DNA of 64,000 nt from NCBI GenBank assembly GCA_014155875.1, contig JACEFZ010018307.1:689001-753000 (forward strand), in the 5' to 3' direction. Below are positions 38,066 through 50,574 of the stretch, piece by piece. The stretch comes from Cepaea nemoralis (Eukaryota; Mollusca; Gastropoda; Stylommatophora; Helicidae). Each line of letters opens with the position of its first letter. Positions within the stretch are counted from its first letter, which is position 1. Made by a program: the position numbers and the translations under genes. The notes below the pieces were generated by a model. The model was not told the origin of the DNA, ran no database searches, and saw nothing but the letters and a program-made list of their open reading frames with translations.

Positions 38066-38339
38066 TTTTAAATTATCATGATATCAATGTTGTTCCCCAA
38101 GAAGACAAAATACCTACAGCATCGAGCACAAAGGGAGCAATAAAGATATGGCTCCGAATGGAAAACATACCATTTCCAGAAAGATATTTCTAGCTAGAAT
38201 TGTTGTCCCTTGTAAAACAGACGCCAAAAAAGCAAGAAATATCAAATCGACAAGTTGATAGAAGAGCATCGTCATGGTTGCATGAGAATTCCGCCGTATC
38301 ACTCTCATTTTAACCCTATATAACTTGTGTGGCCTAAAA

Positions 38340-38900
38340 TTAAAGGACAGGTGGCAGCTGACAATACTATATTCAAATTGTCTGACGTAAAGATACTAAT
38401 CCAGTCCGCGCTATTAAATATTGATAAAAGTTACTGGAAAAATGTGAGGACCATGTGTTGAAAGAGGAAGAGGACTATTGGAGAAAGGATGGATTGAGTT
38501 TTATGCAATCGAGAGCAGTATCAACCTACTGGAATCGTCCGACACCAATTAAGGTCTGGGCAGATCGCAGACATTAATCCACATGCACACCTACTGGGAT
38601 ATTTTGCTCAACATATTCAGAAGAAATGCAGGCCCTAAACATTACAGCATCAGCACAATGTCAATGGCAACAGTTTGTATTCCACAGTGATGTATTTTCA
38701 ATCTCGCAAGCCCTCAGCGGTGACAAACAACTGGTATTGAAAAAAACAAAACAACAACAACACTAAGCGCACTGAATACCAACAGAAGAGTAATATTGCG
38801 ATGGAAATTGACATATTGTGGCATAACAAGAAACGTGAGAGGAAACACTTTGTCAAATTAGGGGACAACACGCGTGCATACGAATCAATCTATAAACTAC
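38340..38900 (+). pseudogene. Degenerate LINE remnant, RNase H-like
   Basis: A frame around 38610-38740 reads CSTYSEEMQALNITASA and then VFHSDVFSISQALSGD, resembling the Glu and Asp blocks of LINE RNase H. Upstream and downstream frames are broken. Weak evidence; a family search could remove it. Confidence 0.35.
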
Positions 38901-39383
38901 AATGAAAAGAGGACCAACATCTTGGTCGTTAAGAAGAAAGCCCACTACAGAGACACTGACAACTATTTTCATGGTGCAAAACAGGTAATCATGTTCCGTC
39001 TCTGAACAGTAAACAGCTGAGTAGACAATCTTTCACGAAGACTCAAAGCGGGTCTGTCACCCATGTTTACGTGTGAACAAACTACACAGACAGCTGAACA
39101 GATCATTAAAAATGGACACATGATGACTAAACTGCGGTATCATTTCTGGTCACTCCATACGCACATTAACGCACAGCTATTTGGAAGCTTTCACGAACTC
39201 AATATAAAAAGCTAAATGCATCCTAGTAACATGAATACTTGTGTACAATTATTAACCAGCAGCTGAAGAAACAAGAAGGGAATGAAAAATAAGGTAAGAA
39301 ATATATCCCTTCTACTTTCCTGTCAATTTACACATTATTTACCCCATGCCTCTGTAAATTCTCTGTCTTTACTAATATTACAC
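38901..39383. other. No gene recognised
   Basis: Possibly more of the same degenerate element (FVKLGDNTRAYESIYKLQ near 38850-38905 looks LINE-like), but nothing that I can support. Confidence 0.4.
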
Positions 39384-39397
39384 ATTGCACCCCTCTC

Positions 39398-39625
39398 GGG
39401 AGTCTCCGTGATGAAGTGGTCAAGCCGTCTGACTCGGGCTCCGAAGGTTGTATGTTCGATTCCTTCATTTCACTAGTGCATTTTTTCCGAGGGTCGTCGC
39501 TGGAGCTACGGAGTTTGTGCTTTGTGCGACGCTTTCCGTCCTGCGGAAAGAGATTAAGCCATATGGGATAAAAACCCACTGCAGTGAAGTCGACCCTGTC
39601 GACTTTTAAGCTACTTTTTTTTTTT
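39398..39625 (+). mobile_element. SINE-B copy 1 with imperfect target duplication
   Basis: Starts GGGAGTCTCCGTGATGAAGT, with TATGTTCGATTCC as B box near 39448, and ends GACTTTTAAGCTAC plus a T run. Flanks ATTGCACCCCTCTC (39384-39397) and ATTGCACCCACTCC (39626-39639) form a 14-base duplication with two changes. Same family as 48802-49041. Confidence 0.88.
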
Positions 39626-39689
39626 ATTGCACCCACTCCCATACGAATCTGGCTACGCCTTGTACTTGTGGCCTTACCAGAAATAACGT

Positions 39690-39870
39690 GGTTTACTGTA
39701 AGACTAGTTTGTTAGCGTGAATTCACTACATTTTCCCCAAAACATCAAAGAAATGTCGCCGCTTTCGATGATTTAAGTTGCTTTTGGACCTATCAAAGAC
39801 ATATTCCTTGGGTGAGGGTAAATATAACACGGCAGGAAAAATTTCATAACGATGCAACAGACAGTTTTCA
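39690..39870. repeat. Dispersed repeat R2, second copy
   Basis: Shares CAAAACATCAAAGA, GACCTATCAAAGACA and CCTTGGGTG with 22180-22345. Confidence 0.7.
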
Positions 39871-41094
39871 AAATAATTGATCGTGAATGACGGCATTCAT
39901 TTCTGGACATACTATAGTGCAAATCATATGTGCATGTCGACCTGACCCTCATTCACCGGAAACAGCCAGGCGTCCGGAAATCTCTCCTAATCTGTCAATG
40001 AAACGGCTTGTCTCCTGGAGGCTTTCAGCTGATGATATTCGGATCATGGCGGTCCTTGTTGAGCATTGGCAATGAAATGGTGGCTGCTGTAAGTCAGGGG
40101 ATTGTTCAAATCCTTGATAAAATTGTAGTAGCGGCCGCGACCAAGTAGCTCAAACGAGTAAGGTAGAAGTTTCCTTTACTTGGTGTTCTTCCTTGGGCGA
40201 TGAAAGCTGTTATAAAACAATATGGATACTATTGTAAGAATTGTTTCGTCCAGACATTGTTAATTACGATCTTCGCAGAACGGAAGCTGTTTGTCAAAAC
40301 AGTGGTGACTGTTGCACCCTAGTAGCAGGGGTTATTGTCCGTCTGGCGCCAGCGGTTGTGACATTTATACAGCCTCATAAAGTGGATATCAAAGATATCT
40401 GTGTGGAAGTCACGGCGGCCAGGGCCATGCTGATCGTACTACCCGAGACGTGCCGGCCACGCCGTATGCTGGCTTGCCTAAGAACGTGATTAACTCTAGG
40501 ACAACTTTAGTGCCTCGTTGACGATGTTCCAGCTAATGTTGCCATTTGATGTCAGGACAACACGTCCGCGGGTCATTGCATTGCAAATGTGCAGTCTGCT
40601 CCCATCCATACATAGTTCTAGCATTCCAGGTGCCGTGGGCGTGTGTGTCATTGCACTTCTGATCTGTGACATTCTGGGACACATATGTCAAGTGACCTAA
40701 ACAGAAAGCTATCGAGCGGCTGTGCTGAGTCGTTTCCTGTGGTTTATAATTGTGAATGAGCGTCGATCAATACCGTGCACGTATGTTTCATGTTATGTCA
40801 GCGTACAGACTTTGGACAACTTGGAGAAGCCAGAATGTCATGACCCGCTGTTATCACAAAATATTGCAAGTGATGAACTCTTCACCAGTGTTGATTGATT
40901 GATTCTGACTTCCGGTGCCTGCAGATCTACTTGTACATCTTCTGCTTGATTAGCGACTGCACTTATTTACCTTCAGGTGCCGTGCTGTTTAAACAAAAAT
41001 GTTTAATGTTAAGGAGATCATTTTGGATTGAATGAGAAATGCCCCTGCTGGATTCCCAGAGCAACGAGTTGAATGTAGCTGGGTAACTGTCAGT
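39871..41094. other. No gene recognised
   Basis: About 1.2 kb of mixed sequence. A short TTGATTGATTGATT at about 40892 may be another LINE tail. Frames of 60-82 codons have no recognisable motif. Confidence 0.5.
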
Positions 41095-41311
41095 TAAAGG
41101 TTAGTTGCATATCCTTTACAGGACGTCTGCAGTCAACACCGGCAGTTTTTGCTATTGTTAATGTCTTGGCAAGTTTACGTTCAGTAGCAGTACCATTTCG
41201 TAAAAAAAAAAAAAAACCCAGCGCAACGCGGTCTGCTGCCAAACTGCGCGCAACTATATTTCGATCGCGGGTATGCGGGATCACGAACCGCGTCCTTAAC
41301 CCCATAACTGG
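41095..41311 (-). mobile_element. SINE-A copy 4 with internal A run
   Basis: Plus strand shows TTGCATATCCTTTACAGGAC, CTTGGCAAGTTTACGTTCAG and GGTCTGCTGCCAAACTGCG. The central core is partly deleted and a 14-base A run sits at about 41201. Confidence 0.85.
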
Positions 41312-41316
41312 TTTTT

Positions 41317-41470
41317 TTTCGCATATCCTATTTACAGAACATTGCAGTCAACACCAGAATCTTCAGCCGCTGTCTTGGCAAGTTTTACGTTCAGTAGTTT
41401 GCCATTGCTTTCTGAGCGACCGGTTCACACACCGGTCGTAAGTAACCAACGCGATGCGATACGCTGTTAA
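41317..41470 (-). mobile_element. SINE-A copy 5, partial
   Basis: Starts 6 bases after copy 4 in the same orientation: GCATATCC, CATTGCAGTCAACACCAGAA, TTGCCATTGCTTTCTGAGCG. The head is missing. The close pairing may be a nested or tandem insertion. Confidence 0.8.
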
Positions 41471-41605
41471 CTGTTATTATGGCAGCTAAATATATAGGCA
41501 ACAGTGGTCACATTGTGCAGAACAAAGACAATGCTTGTTTCCTTCATTCATACTAGCCCATTCTAGGAGATGAAGGAGGAGGACGAGGAGGCGAGGACGG
41601 GGTGA

Positions 41606-41800
41606 GAGTAAAAGAAGAAGAAGAAGAAGAAGAAGAAGAAGAAGAAGAAGAAGAAGAAGAAGAAGAAGAAGAAGAAGAAGAAGAAGAAGAAGAAGAAGAA
41701 GAGGTGGTGGTGGAGGAGGAGGAAAAGGTGGTGGAGGAGGAGGAAAAGGTGGTGGAGGAGGAGGAAGAGGTGGTGGTGGAGGAGGAGGAGGAGGTTAATG
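41606..41800. repeat. (GAA)n and GGA-rich tract
   Basis: About 95 bases of pure GAA, then GGAGGAGGAGGAAAAGGTGGT-like units. Reads as poly-Glu or poly-Phe and is not a gene. Confidence 0.95.
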
Positions 41801-42877
41801 ATCAACGTATAGAGTAGCAAAAGAATACGGGACAACGAGGTGGAGGAGAAGCAAAAGAAGGTAAGGATCGTAGGTAGGAGGGGGGGGGGGATAGAAAAAG
41901 AACACGGGAGGAGGAGGAGAAGAAAGGGTAGGAAAGATGAATCAGAAAACGTGCAGCGAGATAAAGTTGTCTTATTTAGCGCTGTAAATGTTAAGGAATG
42001 AGAAAAAGGAATGTTTATAATTTTTTTCTTTAAACCCTAGGCCTTCTCAGGTGTTCTCCGTTAAGTGCGTTCTTTAATTTCCCAAGTCGGCGGGGACCAA
42101 TCTGGCCTGATTGTCAGGATCGAGAATGACACCGACAGATGCAGTTCACTTGACTCGCAATCCATTCCCAGCCTGGGAGTCACGTCGAGAGCAGACGAAG
42201 CTCGACGTGTTGTCAGCTCCTGCCCATGATGGAACTAGACAAGACAAGCTGTTACTTCTGCCTTGTTTTCTTTCAACACCCGCTGCTGCTATTTGTGCTC
42301 TCAATCACAAGAAATAACCATTAATTTCAAGAAACATATATTTTTGTTTTTTTTTGCAACTGGTTACAAAAGCTCTGCAGTTTCCATTATGGCGTATATT
42401 AACATTGCTGGTCTATTCTTTCACGATAAAGCAAACTGAAAGTTATCTACGGTTTGGGGGAATTCTTTTCCGTTTCTAAGGCTTACACACAATTACAAAT
42501 AAAAATAAAAAAGTGTTGATTGTTCAACAACATAAATATAGAAGACTAACTATAGCTTTCAGTTTCTATGTTGTTGTCTTGTGCGTCCTCTAGTCTCTAC
42601 GACCTTCTTCTCACTTCCATGAGCAGCAAACAATACTATGTGTGTTTATTTATGAACTGTCTTGGTGGCCTCAACGGGTTCCCCAGTTGATTTCCCAGAT
42701 GTCAAACTCATCGGAAGCCTAAAGGATCTCCAGGAGACAGTGCAGTTCATGCACTCAGCAACATTACAGAAAGATATGGGTGGAGTCCACGCGAACCAAA
42801 GGAAGACAGAATTTGTATTTCAATCATACATCAATATTAGACTCACGCTGTACATTATACAAGGGGCTGTATGTTAA
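41801..42877. other. No gene recognised
   Basis: No supported coding or RNA feature. A G run at 41879-41890. Confidence 0.5.
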
Positions 42878-42955
42878 CTTCTTCTTCTTCAGCGTTCCGA
42901 GCTGCAGATACAATCCGTCTCCATTTGTCTCTCTGGTGGACCTTCTCTTGCGCTG
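42878..42955 (-). mobile_element. LINE 3' end with GAA tail
   Basis: On the minus strand a frame reads RRIVSAARNAEEEE and runs into GAAGAAGAAG. This is the common last-codons-plus-tail of LINEs of this type. Only about 75 bases survive. Confidence 0.45.
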
Positions 42956-43457
42956 TATGTTAACAACATATACATTATGCATGATTTGTAATAGTTAACG
43001 TTATGGTAATGCAATTGTCCATGTCCAGGAAACTACAAACAGTTAAAATTGTGCTATGACAAAACTGCTGTTGGGATGTCAAGTATTGAGCCACACATAC
43101 TCTAAATTGAAGTTGCTGCGGCTTGATTCAAAAACAAACATTCCAAATTGGGTCTCGTTCAACCTACTTCTTCAGCCTTGGTTAGAGTTGAGGTCCGTGC
43201 TTTTTATGTTTTTTTTTAAAACCCTGTTTCTTCTGTCTGTGCGCTCTTACGAGTGAGTCCTAACTCGGACTGGTTATGTTAGCGTTTGTGTCTGTGACGT
43301 TAGCTGGGGGATTGGTCGGCGAGTTATCCTTTGTGCCCATCCATTTGCAGTCCTTATAAGGACTCATCCTTTGGTTTGTTTGGATTTGTTTCCTTGTTTT
43401 GTAGTCGGCCGAGAACAATCTCATCTGAGCTACCAATCACTCGATTCTTCGTCGGTA
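42956..43457. other. No gene recognised
   Basis: Nothing supported. T- and G-rich toward the CT tract. Confidence 0.5.
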
Positions 43458-43989
<532 letters not shown>

Positions 43990-44005
<16 letters not shown>

Positions 44006-44690
44006 GTTCTCAAATAATTTTGCCCCATGCTTTTCAAGGCAGTTGGCACACTTCCTGTTGTCATTTGGCGCTCGGAAGTCCTTGTCCTGTTTGGCCAGCA
44101 GACATTCCTTAAATGCATGGTGTTCGGCGCAGTATCACAAGATCTCTGTCTTGCTGCAGCATGTTGTTCTGCTGTGACCGGCCTCTGGCATCTTGAACAT
44201 TGAGTGATTCTCGAAATGAATCTTTCAGGCTGTTGTTCTTTCTTGTTTATCGATACCTGGTGTGGTATCTCGCTGCCCTCATTTGTTACCACCGCTAGAG
44301 TAGTAGGTTTCTTGGAGTACGTCAGGATCCGCTCCGCCTTCAAGATTCGGATATGGAGATTCTCCCGTTGTATCTGCTTTCAGGATTTTGTCATCTGTCA
44401 GCTCCATTTGGATACGTTTGACAACCCATCTGGTCGTCTGTGAGTCGGTGTTTCCGGCTCTGGTGTCTTTCTCCTCACTCTTCTTCTCAGCTGTCTTGGC
44501 TCTAGTCCGTTGTGGGTTGTCGTCGGTCTTCCTCGTGGTAGCTTCAGTAGTATCTGTAGGTTCAGGTTCTTTGCTGCAGCTCGCAGACAGGTTCTCTTCT
44601 GTCGTCTTCTTCAAGGTCTTGGCGGCTTTCACGATGCTCATCTGGTAAGTCGGGTGTCTACTAGTATTTTTCTTGCGACGTGCCATTTTC
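43990..44690 (-). pseudogene. LINE ORF1 (Gag-like) with three zinc knuckles
   Basis: The minus-strand frame starts at MARRKK (44686) with a K/T/E-rich N-terminus. After frame changes near 44340 comes RILTYSKKPTTLAVVTNE and then three Cys-rich blocks around 44010-44190: CSKTEIL, YCAEHHAFKEC, CANCLEKHG. This matches the RNA-binding ORF1 of Jockey/I-type LINEs (CCHC knuckles after a nucleic-acid-binding domain). A TGA falls inside the second knuckle. The C-terminal tail runs into the duplicated CT tract. No endonuclease or RT of the same element follows. Confidence 0.65.
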
Positions 44691-44769
44691 TCCCCCGTAT
44701 CAGGCTTCTTGAACTGTTCGGGTGACTTGTTCTTGATATCGCTCGCAGTTGCGAATGCGATGATGCGCG

Positions 44770-45000
44770 AACGCGCTAAATTGAAGTGAGTTGAGCTGAG
44801 TCAGGAAAGTATTCGGGACATTCCCATATGTGCTCTGTTCTCATCTTCAACGATCAGCGAAGAATCCCATATTAATGGTTCAAGTTGCAATCTAAATATG
44901 TGCCAGTCTGGCCTTCTAAATCAAACGTTCTGAGGCATGGAGACTATTTGCTTTCGTCGAGAGATTTCCTTCACAAAAATCGCCCATATGAAGCTTGATG
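44770..45000 (-). pseudogene. LINE 3' end, CTCAA-tailed family
   Basis: Nucleotide words (GGGACATTCCCATATG, AGCGAAGAATCCCATATTAA) match the copies at 29460 and 60140. The tail reads CAGCTCAACTCACTTCAA on the minus strand. Stops in the frame; relic only. Confidence 0.5.
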
Positions 45001-45917
45001 AGCCGCGTGTGTACAGACCAACTGACACTCTGTGGGTCATGGGGTCAATGTCATGCCCACCATCTTCACTCCCCATGAACATTTTCCGGTAGCCATTTTA
45101 CATTAGATCGACGCGGGAGTCTCGGTAGAGACACAAACACATAACTACCAAGCTGACAGATGAGCTGGCTAGCTATTGAATGTGCTACGGCGGTTCCTGG
45201 ACTGTACAGCATCAGGTCATATTACATTCCCATTAAGTGAAAGTTCAGTTGTTTTATGGATCGTGTTGCGAGGTTCATAAAACCAAGGCGGTGTTGTCTA
45301 TCGGGTCTGAGATAGTGAAGTTAGCCTACGCTGAGGCAACTGGCCCGCTTGGTGTACAGATTAGTGTCTTCTCAAAGATCAAGACATGGCCTTGCTGTCA
45401 GAACCTGTGCCTCCAGGCACGATAAAGTGATATCCTATCCTCATCACCCCCCCCCCCTCCCCCCTCCCCAAACCCTTGCCAGTTAATTGATATATTAAAA
45501 CCAGTGTGTAATTCAAGACCCACGTTTCCGCAGCGCAGGCCATTGATCATATTCTCACTAAGTGCAGATTTTTTCGCCTCCTCCTTTTTCTCACATACAT
45601 CGTCATCAACTGAGATTCGGGAATTCAATTAAAAATAACTGCCCAGAGGTGCGGGAAAGAAAAAAAAAAACACCCTGACACCCTATGGAGCAGTTAGCCT
45701 CAGTGTTTACTCATTACCGTGCATGAGGGACTATTTACCCCAATCATTGGCTTCCGAGGAACTGTTTTTACGAGTGCCAGCAGATCTGGAATTTCAGTGC
45801 GCTACGGGTGAATAATTCAAACTGTTTGACTCTCTTCATCATTCCGACGTTCGCACGGTGTTGAGAGAATTCTTGCAGCCGACAATTTTCCAGCTTTTGT
45901 TTCAACATGGGTGGCAT

Positions 45918-45919
<2 letters not shown>
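45001..45919. other. No gene; C-rich run
   Basis: A weak similarity to the SINE-C head/body is scattered at 45010-45190 but rearranged. C-rich run at 45448-45468. Nothing else. Confidence 0.4.

Positions 45920-45921
<2 letters not shown>

Positions 45922-46008
<87 letters not shown>
45922..46008. repeat. (TA)n microsatellite
   Basis: Nearly pure TA, 87 bases. Confidence 0.97.
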
Positions 46009-46009
<1 letters not shown>

Positions 46010-46270
46010 TCTACTTGAGATTATGGACAGCTTACGGAGAATTAGAATAATGTAACAACTGTTTATACTGTACTCGAGAATAATATAGACAGTTCGCAGA
46101 GAATTAGAATAATGTAGCAACTGTTTATACTGTACAAGAGTATAATATGGACAGTTCGTAGAGAATTAGAATTATGTAGCACACTACTGTACTCAATAAT
46201 ATGGACAGTTCGCAGAGAATTAGAAGTAACGTAGCACAATACTGTATTAGTGAATATTGGCAGTCTCAGC
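46010..46270. repeat. About 62-bp tandem repeat, 4 units
   Basis: GACAGTTCGCAGAGAATTAG and ATGTAGCAACTGTTTATACT words recur at 61-64-base spacing, decaying to the right. Confidence 0.88.
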
Positions 46271-47009
46271 AGAGATTACAATAATGGCGCATTCGTTGGA
46301 GAAAAGCGGTAACTTACATATCACTCTCTTTTTTAAGACACTTGCCCGTTTCCATTTCCTTTCCTCTTTCTTTTCGTTGTTGTTTCGGTGAGTCTATGAT
46401 TTATGATCTATCTAGGGAACTTCTGTTGATAGTGAGTGCAACAGGTGTCAAGTGAAGCATCGGTGGAAATTTAAGAGAAACTTCACTAAGTACTAGAGTA
46501 AATGAACGTTAAGTCTGGTCGGCCCCATGCAGGTGTTGCTAATAAGGTTGGCGCTGTTTGTAGAGCACGCTGCTAATGTTGTCAGACCCACGTGTTCTGT
46601 AACAGGCAGCAGGCAGGCAGAGGTGTCAGAGACGCTCACCAGGTTCTAGATCTACACACGAGACAGAAATTGGCAATATTTGACGAGAGTGGGGGAGGAC
46701 GAGTTATAACTGAGAGCTGGACATTCAAGCGATGGCCTTGGGGTATGCCAGTGAAGGTAAACCCATTATAACACCGTGCAATGACGTAGATGGTTACAAC
46801 AGTGACGCGGTGGTTCTGTTTGAAGAAGGGGACAATTACCAAGTCTAACTTTCAGTGTGTGCTTCTGACAATTCAACACCGTTACCTAGGGTAGTATTAT
46901 AACATGTATCACACACCCCTGCTGGAACTATGGCAGGTACTGTATACAGAACATAAAGTATATTTTTTTGTCTTCCTCTTCATCACATAATCTGTGGGTC
47001 GTACATGTG
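46271..47009. other. No gene recognised
   Basis: No supported feature. Confidence 0.5.
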
Positions 47010-47840
47010 CTTCGATGGGTGCAGTCAGGGCATCAGGGTTGGAATGATTTTACATTATATTTTGGCTGTTTCTGATTCCTGGGCAAGTTTATGTTCAGTA
47101 GTTTGCCATTGTTTTCTTGATGACTGGCACTCATACTATAGTATGAAAACCAACACAAGACGGTCTGTTTCCAAATCGCCCGAAGCTGTGTTTCGAACGC
47201 TGGTATGTGGGATTACGAATTGCATTCGTAACTCTTTCGCCACAGAGCCGACCTGGTTGGAATACGAGTGATTAAAACAGATGTTCATATTAAAGCACCC
47301 ATTCTGAGATTGACATTAGGAATGATAACATTAGGAATGCCGTAGACATTAACGTCGACCAGTGCTTCTGACCTTCAACCTCACTTGGATATCGCAGCCT
47401 ATCAATGTTTTGTGTATTCATATCATGGTTATTGTTGTCGACACTTTGCCGCTGGCATTCAGCCATAGCATTGGAACAAAGAATCAAGAAGTAGAATCTT
47501 TGATAACAACTGCATCTGAATTTCCGATCAAACTCAACAAGAACCAGAAGACCCCTCAACAAGTAGAACCATGGAACATAAAAGCGAGCTGTCTGCCAAT
47601 AACACAGTAGCACTGTAGTGGATTCCTGCACACTTGAGCTTCATAGACATCAGATGTCCAAAGTCCGAACCACTTGTTGTATCTCTATACATTCAATGTA
47701 GGCAGTGCTATCTATGGCATTTCTAATGTCATCATTTCTAATGTCATCATTCCTAATGTAAATTTCACGTGGCGTACTGACATATAATAGTATATTTTAA
47801 TCACTCGTATTCCAACCCTGATGCCCAGTGACTGATCACC
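47010..47840. mobile_element. Inverted-repeat element (MITE-like), split by a SINE
   Basis: Left arm (CAGTCAGGGCATCAGGGTTG ... then GGTTGGAATACGAGTGATTA, 47020-47045 plus 47255-47285, and ACATTAGGAATGAT near 47310) pairs with the right arm (ATTCCTAATGTAAAT, TTAATCACTCGTATTCCAAC, CCTGATGCCCAGTGACTG, 47740-47835). The arms are interrupted and imperfect. Without the SINE the element is about 600 bases. It codes for nothing; superfamily unknown. Confidence 0.7.
47046..47254 (-). mobile_element. SINE-A copy 6, with 9-bp target duplication
   Basis: GGTTGGAAT at 47037-47045 and 47255-47263 flank it exactly. The right end on the minus strand is the head GGTCGGCTCTGTGGCG, with GCGTTCGAAACAC as B box. 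It sits inside the left arm of an inverted-repeat element whose right arm shows the uninterrupted sequence. Confidence 0.9.
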
Positions 47841-47879
47841 ATTAAAACGTCATCTGAAACACACGAGAAAGACAACAAA

Positions 47880-49430
47880 TAATTACGAATACAATACTAC
47901 CATGTGTCAACTAGTGCCTGCGCAGTATTTAACTACCATTGTATGCCTTGGCGCCTTGTTTTCCCGATGTACCTCTCGCGTCTGGCTGTGCCGATTCTTA
48001 CTCCCAAGTCTTTCATCCTGGACAGCGATGTGGATTCACTGACGTCAAAGTCCTCTGTTCTCGCCATATCTTTGAGGACATTAATAACATCCGCACGATC
48101 CATGGGCTGGCCATTTACATGGGGTGCAGAGCCAGCCAATTTATCAGCTCGTTCATTTCCCTCGACTCCCGCATGTCCCAGGAAGAAGATGAAGGTGATT
48201 ATACGGACAACAGACTTCCGCAGCGACTCAGTCCACTGTTTACGTACAGATCTAGCTTCGACCTTGTGAATCATGCTCATTGAATCACTTAGTACACACA
48301 CGTTGGTATAATGCTGTGATTCCAGCCATATGAAAGCCTGTGTAACTGCCATCACCTCCAACGTCATGCTGCTCGTGGTCATAGAATGGGCACCACTGGA
48401 TTCTTGAACGGTTCGGCCCGCTGAACGGGCTGTAAATGCCCGCGCACTTCTCTGCTGCTTTACAACAGATCCATCTGTATAGATGAACACTTCGGGGCTA
48501 TCAGAGTGTTCATGGATGAGAGCGTTAACCTCTGTATTGACAGCGGTAGGGTTCTGTTCTCTGCACCGTCTGTCGAGTGTGATAATGCAGGAGAAAGTGC
48601 ACTTAAAAACTGGAGGCACCGGCACCCATTCCTTGCCGGCGTTGATACTGGTAAGACTGCAGACCTGTCTGACGACATCTTCCGCCCGACCCATCCATGA
48701 TTTGCCCCTCTTTAGCCTGTCACCCTTTTCTCTGAATATAGCGTCATGCAGAGGGTGCTGCTCATCTGCACTTATATTTAAGTATGCACGAGCTCTCCAG
48801 AGGGAGTCTCTGTGGTGAAGTGGTCAAGCCGTTTGACTCGTGCTCTGAAGGTTGTGGGATCGATTCCGGGCCGGGTACTTCGGTTTACGAGTTAAATGTT
48901 TCGGAGACTCCTGTGGGTCTTCGCTAAAAGCTACGGAGTTCGTGCTTTGTGCGACGCTTTCCGTGCTGCGGAAAGAGACCGAGCCATATGGGATAAAACC
49001 CGGTGCAATGAACTCGACCCTGTCAACTTTTAAGGGACTTTGAGCTCTCCAGATCTTGATCCTGTGTTCCATTGTCGGGAAGTCAAGGAGGTATCTCATT
49101 GCTACACAGCTGGTGTCTCTCGTGCAGCCCAAAATGATGCGCATGGCTTCGTTTTGTACCTTTTCAAGTCTTCCAATCTATGTAGGGCTGACAGTGAGGA
49201 TAGCCAGGGCATACTCGATGCGTGAAAGCACCAGTCCTTGGAATAGAAGTATTAGCAGTCTTTGCTTGATATTGGCAGTCGCCATGACTCTCATTGCTGA
49301 CAAACCTTTTCGAGCCTTCGTTATGACATAATCGACATGATCTATGAAGGACAGGCTATGATCAAGCCTCACGCCAAGATATGTCAGTGACTGGGTTCTA
49401 CTCAATATGCTCCCATCCATTTTTACTGCC
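47880..49430 (-). pseudogene. LINE RT thumb plus RNase H, Jockey-type, split by a SINE
   Basis: From 49430 down: MDGSILSRTQSLTYLGVRLD, KARKGLSAMRVMA, LFQGLVLSRIEYALAIL (RT thumb), then MRIILGCTRDT and RYLLDFPTMEHRIKIWRA. After the 48802-49041 SINE the frame continues to a nearly complete RNase H (48694-47933): IYTDGS (first Asp), SMTLEVMAV (Glu), VLSDSMSMIH (Asp), GHAGVEGNERADKLAG. All four catalytic positions are present. One stop near 49175 breaks the RT part. The RNase H is followed by a tail ending in RRQGIQW. This is a 5'-truncated copy. Confidence 0.88.
48802..49041 (+). mobile_element. SINE-B copy 2 with 12-bp target duplication
   Basis: Starts GGGAGTCTCTGTGGTGAAGT with a B-box GGGATCGATTCC near 48857, and ends CAACTTTTAAGGGACTT. 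GAGCTCTCCAGA at 48790-48801 and 49042-49053 is a perfect 12-base duplication. It interrupts the RT part of the LINE at 47880-49430, so it is younger than that LINE. Confidence 0.95.
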
Positions 49431-50574
49431 TAGCACTGAATATGACAGTTATTAAGAAAACGTGTTAGTTTGAATAAGTAGAAAGTTCTTCTTCTGAAAT
49501 CACCAGCCAAACGAAATATAGATGTGATTAAAGTCACACGGTAAGGAGAATTGGACACGAAGATTAATAATATGGGAAAGACGTTGAAGACTTCGAGAGA
49601 TAACGGTGGGTAGGAAGCATCATGGGAGACAGTCAAGAGATTATGCTCCATTAGGGGATAAAAGATAGAAGAGACAGAAATATATCCATGCGATATTCGC
49701 ATCTCCTCACCCTCTCTCTTGCAGCAGACAGGTAAATTAGAACTTCAAACAACGTGAGTTTAATGAAGTCGACGTTATCTTTCTCACTCTACCTGAACGT
49801 TCGCGGGGAAAGTGATACGATTATTTCCCGCCACGGATTATAAAGTGAACTGTTGTCGCCCCTTACTCGTAAATTCAAACACGCATTGTCAGCTCCTGAT
49901 ATTTAGGACCACACTTCACTGTTAGCACCAGCTCACAGACTGGGCTAGCTTTTACCCTTTCAACTTCCACATACGCAAATTTCTGAGCACTCAATCTTCT
50001 TTATTGGTTCTCAGAACGTTCCAGGAAACACTCCCGGAGTTAAGTGCTGAATATGCACAGAAGGGCGTTAAACAAAGCCAAGATTTATTGTAGTGACTCG
50101 ACTGCCGTCTCGACTAATATATGATATTACACTCAACAGATAGCCTGTTTAACATACGGTTCATGTTGAGGTTGCAATTCTTCTCCTTCTCAATACAAAA
50201 TAAATTCACTTGGCATCAACATTGATCTGTAGTTCTGTGACTTGCATGGTTGGTTTTTTCCCCGGTTATAGAATAAACTTGCATTAGCTGAATATGGTAC
50301 AATGTCGGAGTATATTCTCGCATTAACACATTGGATATAACTTATCTTAAGCTGTGTCTAATATTGTTCTGTTTGTCCGACCAGGGTAACTTGAAACAAG
50401 AGAAGCCGATAGATAGTTGTTGGTTATGATATCCAGCTGGCGACGGTAGACAGAGGATCTCTTTATGGAAACAATGGTCACCGACTAGTGTGGTCACTGC
50501 CAAGAAAGAAAGCAATGGCACACTACCATCTTTACAGATGCCTAGAACACCGTTATTCGTCAATTCACAATACT
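49431..50574. other. No gene recognised
   Basis: About 1.1 kb without supported features. Confidence 0.5.

Noticed and set aside
45001..45190. A third SINE-C copy
   Set aside because: Short words are shared but in a different order; not enough to call.
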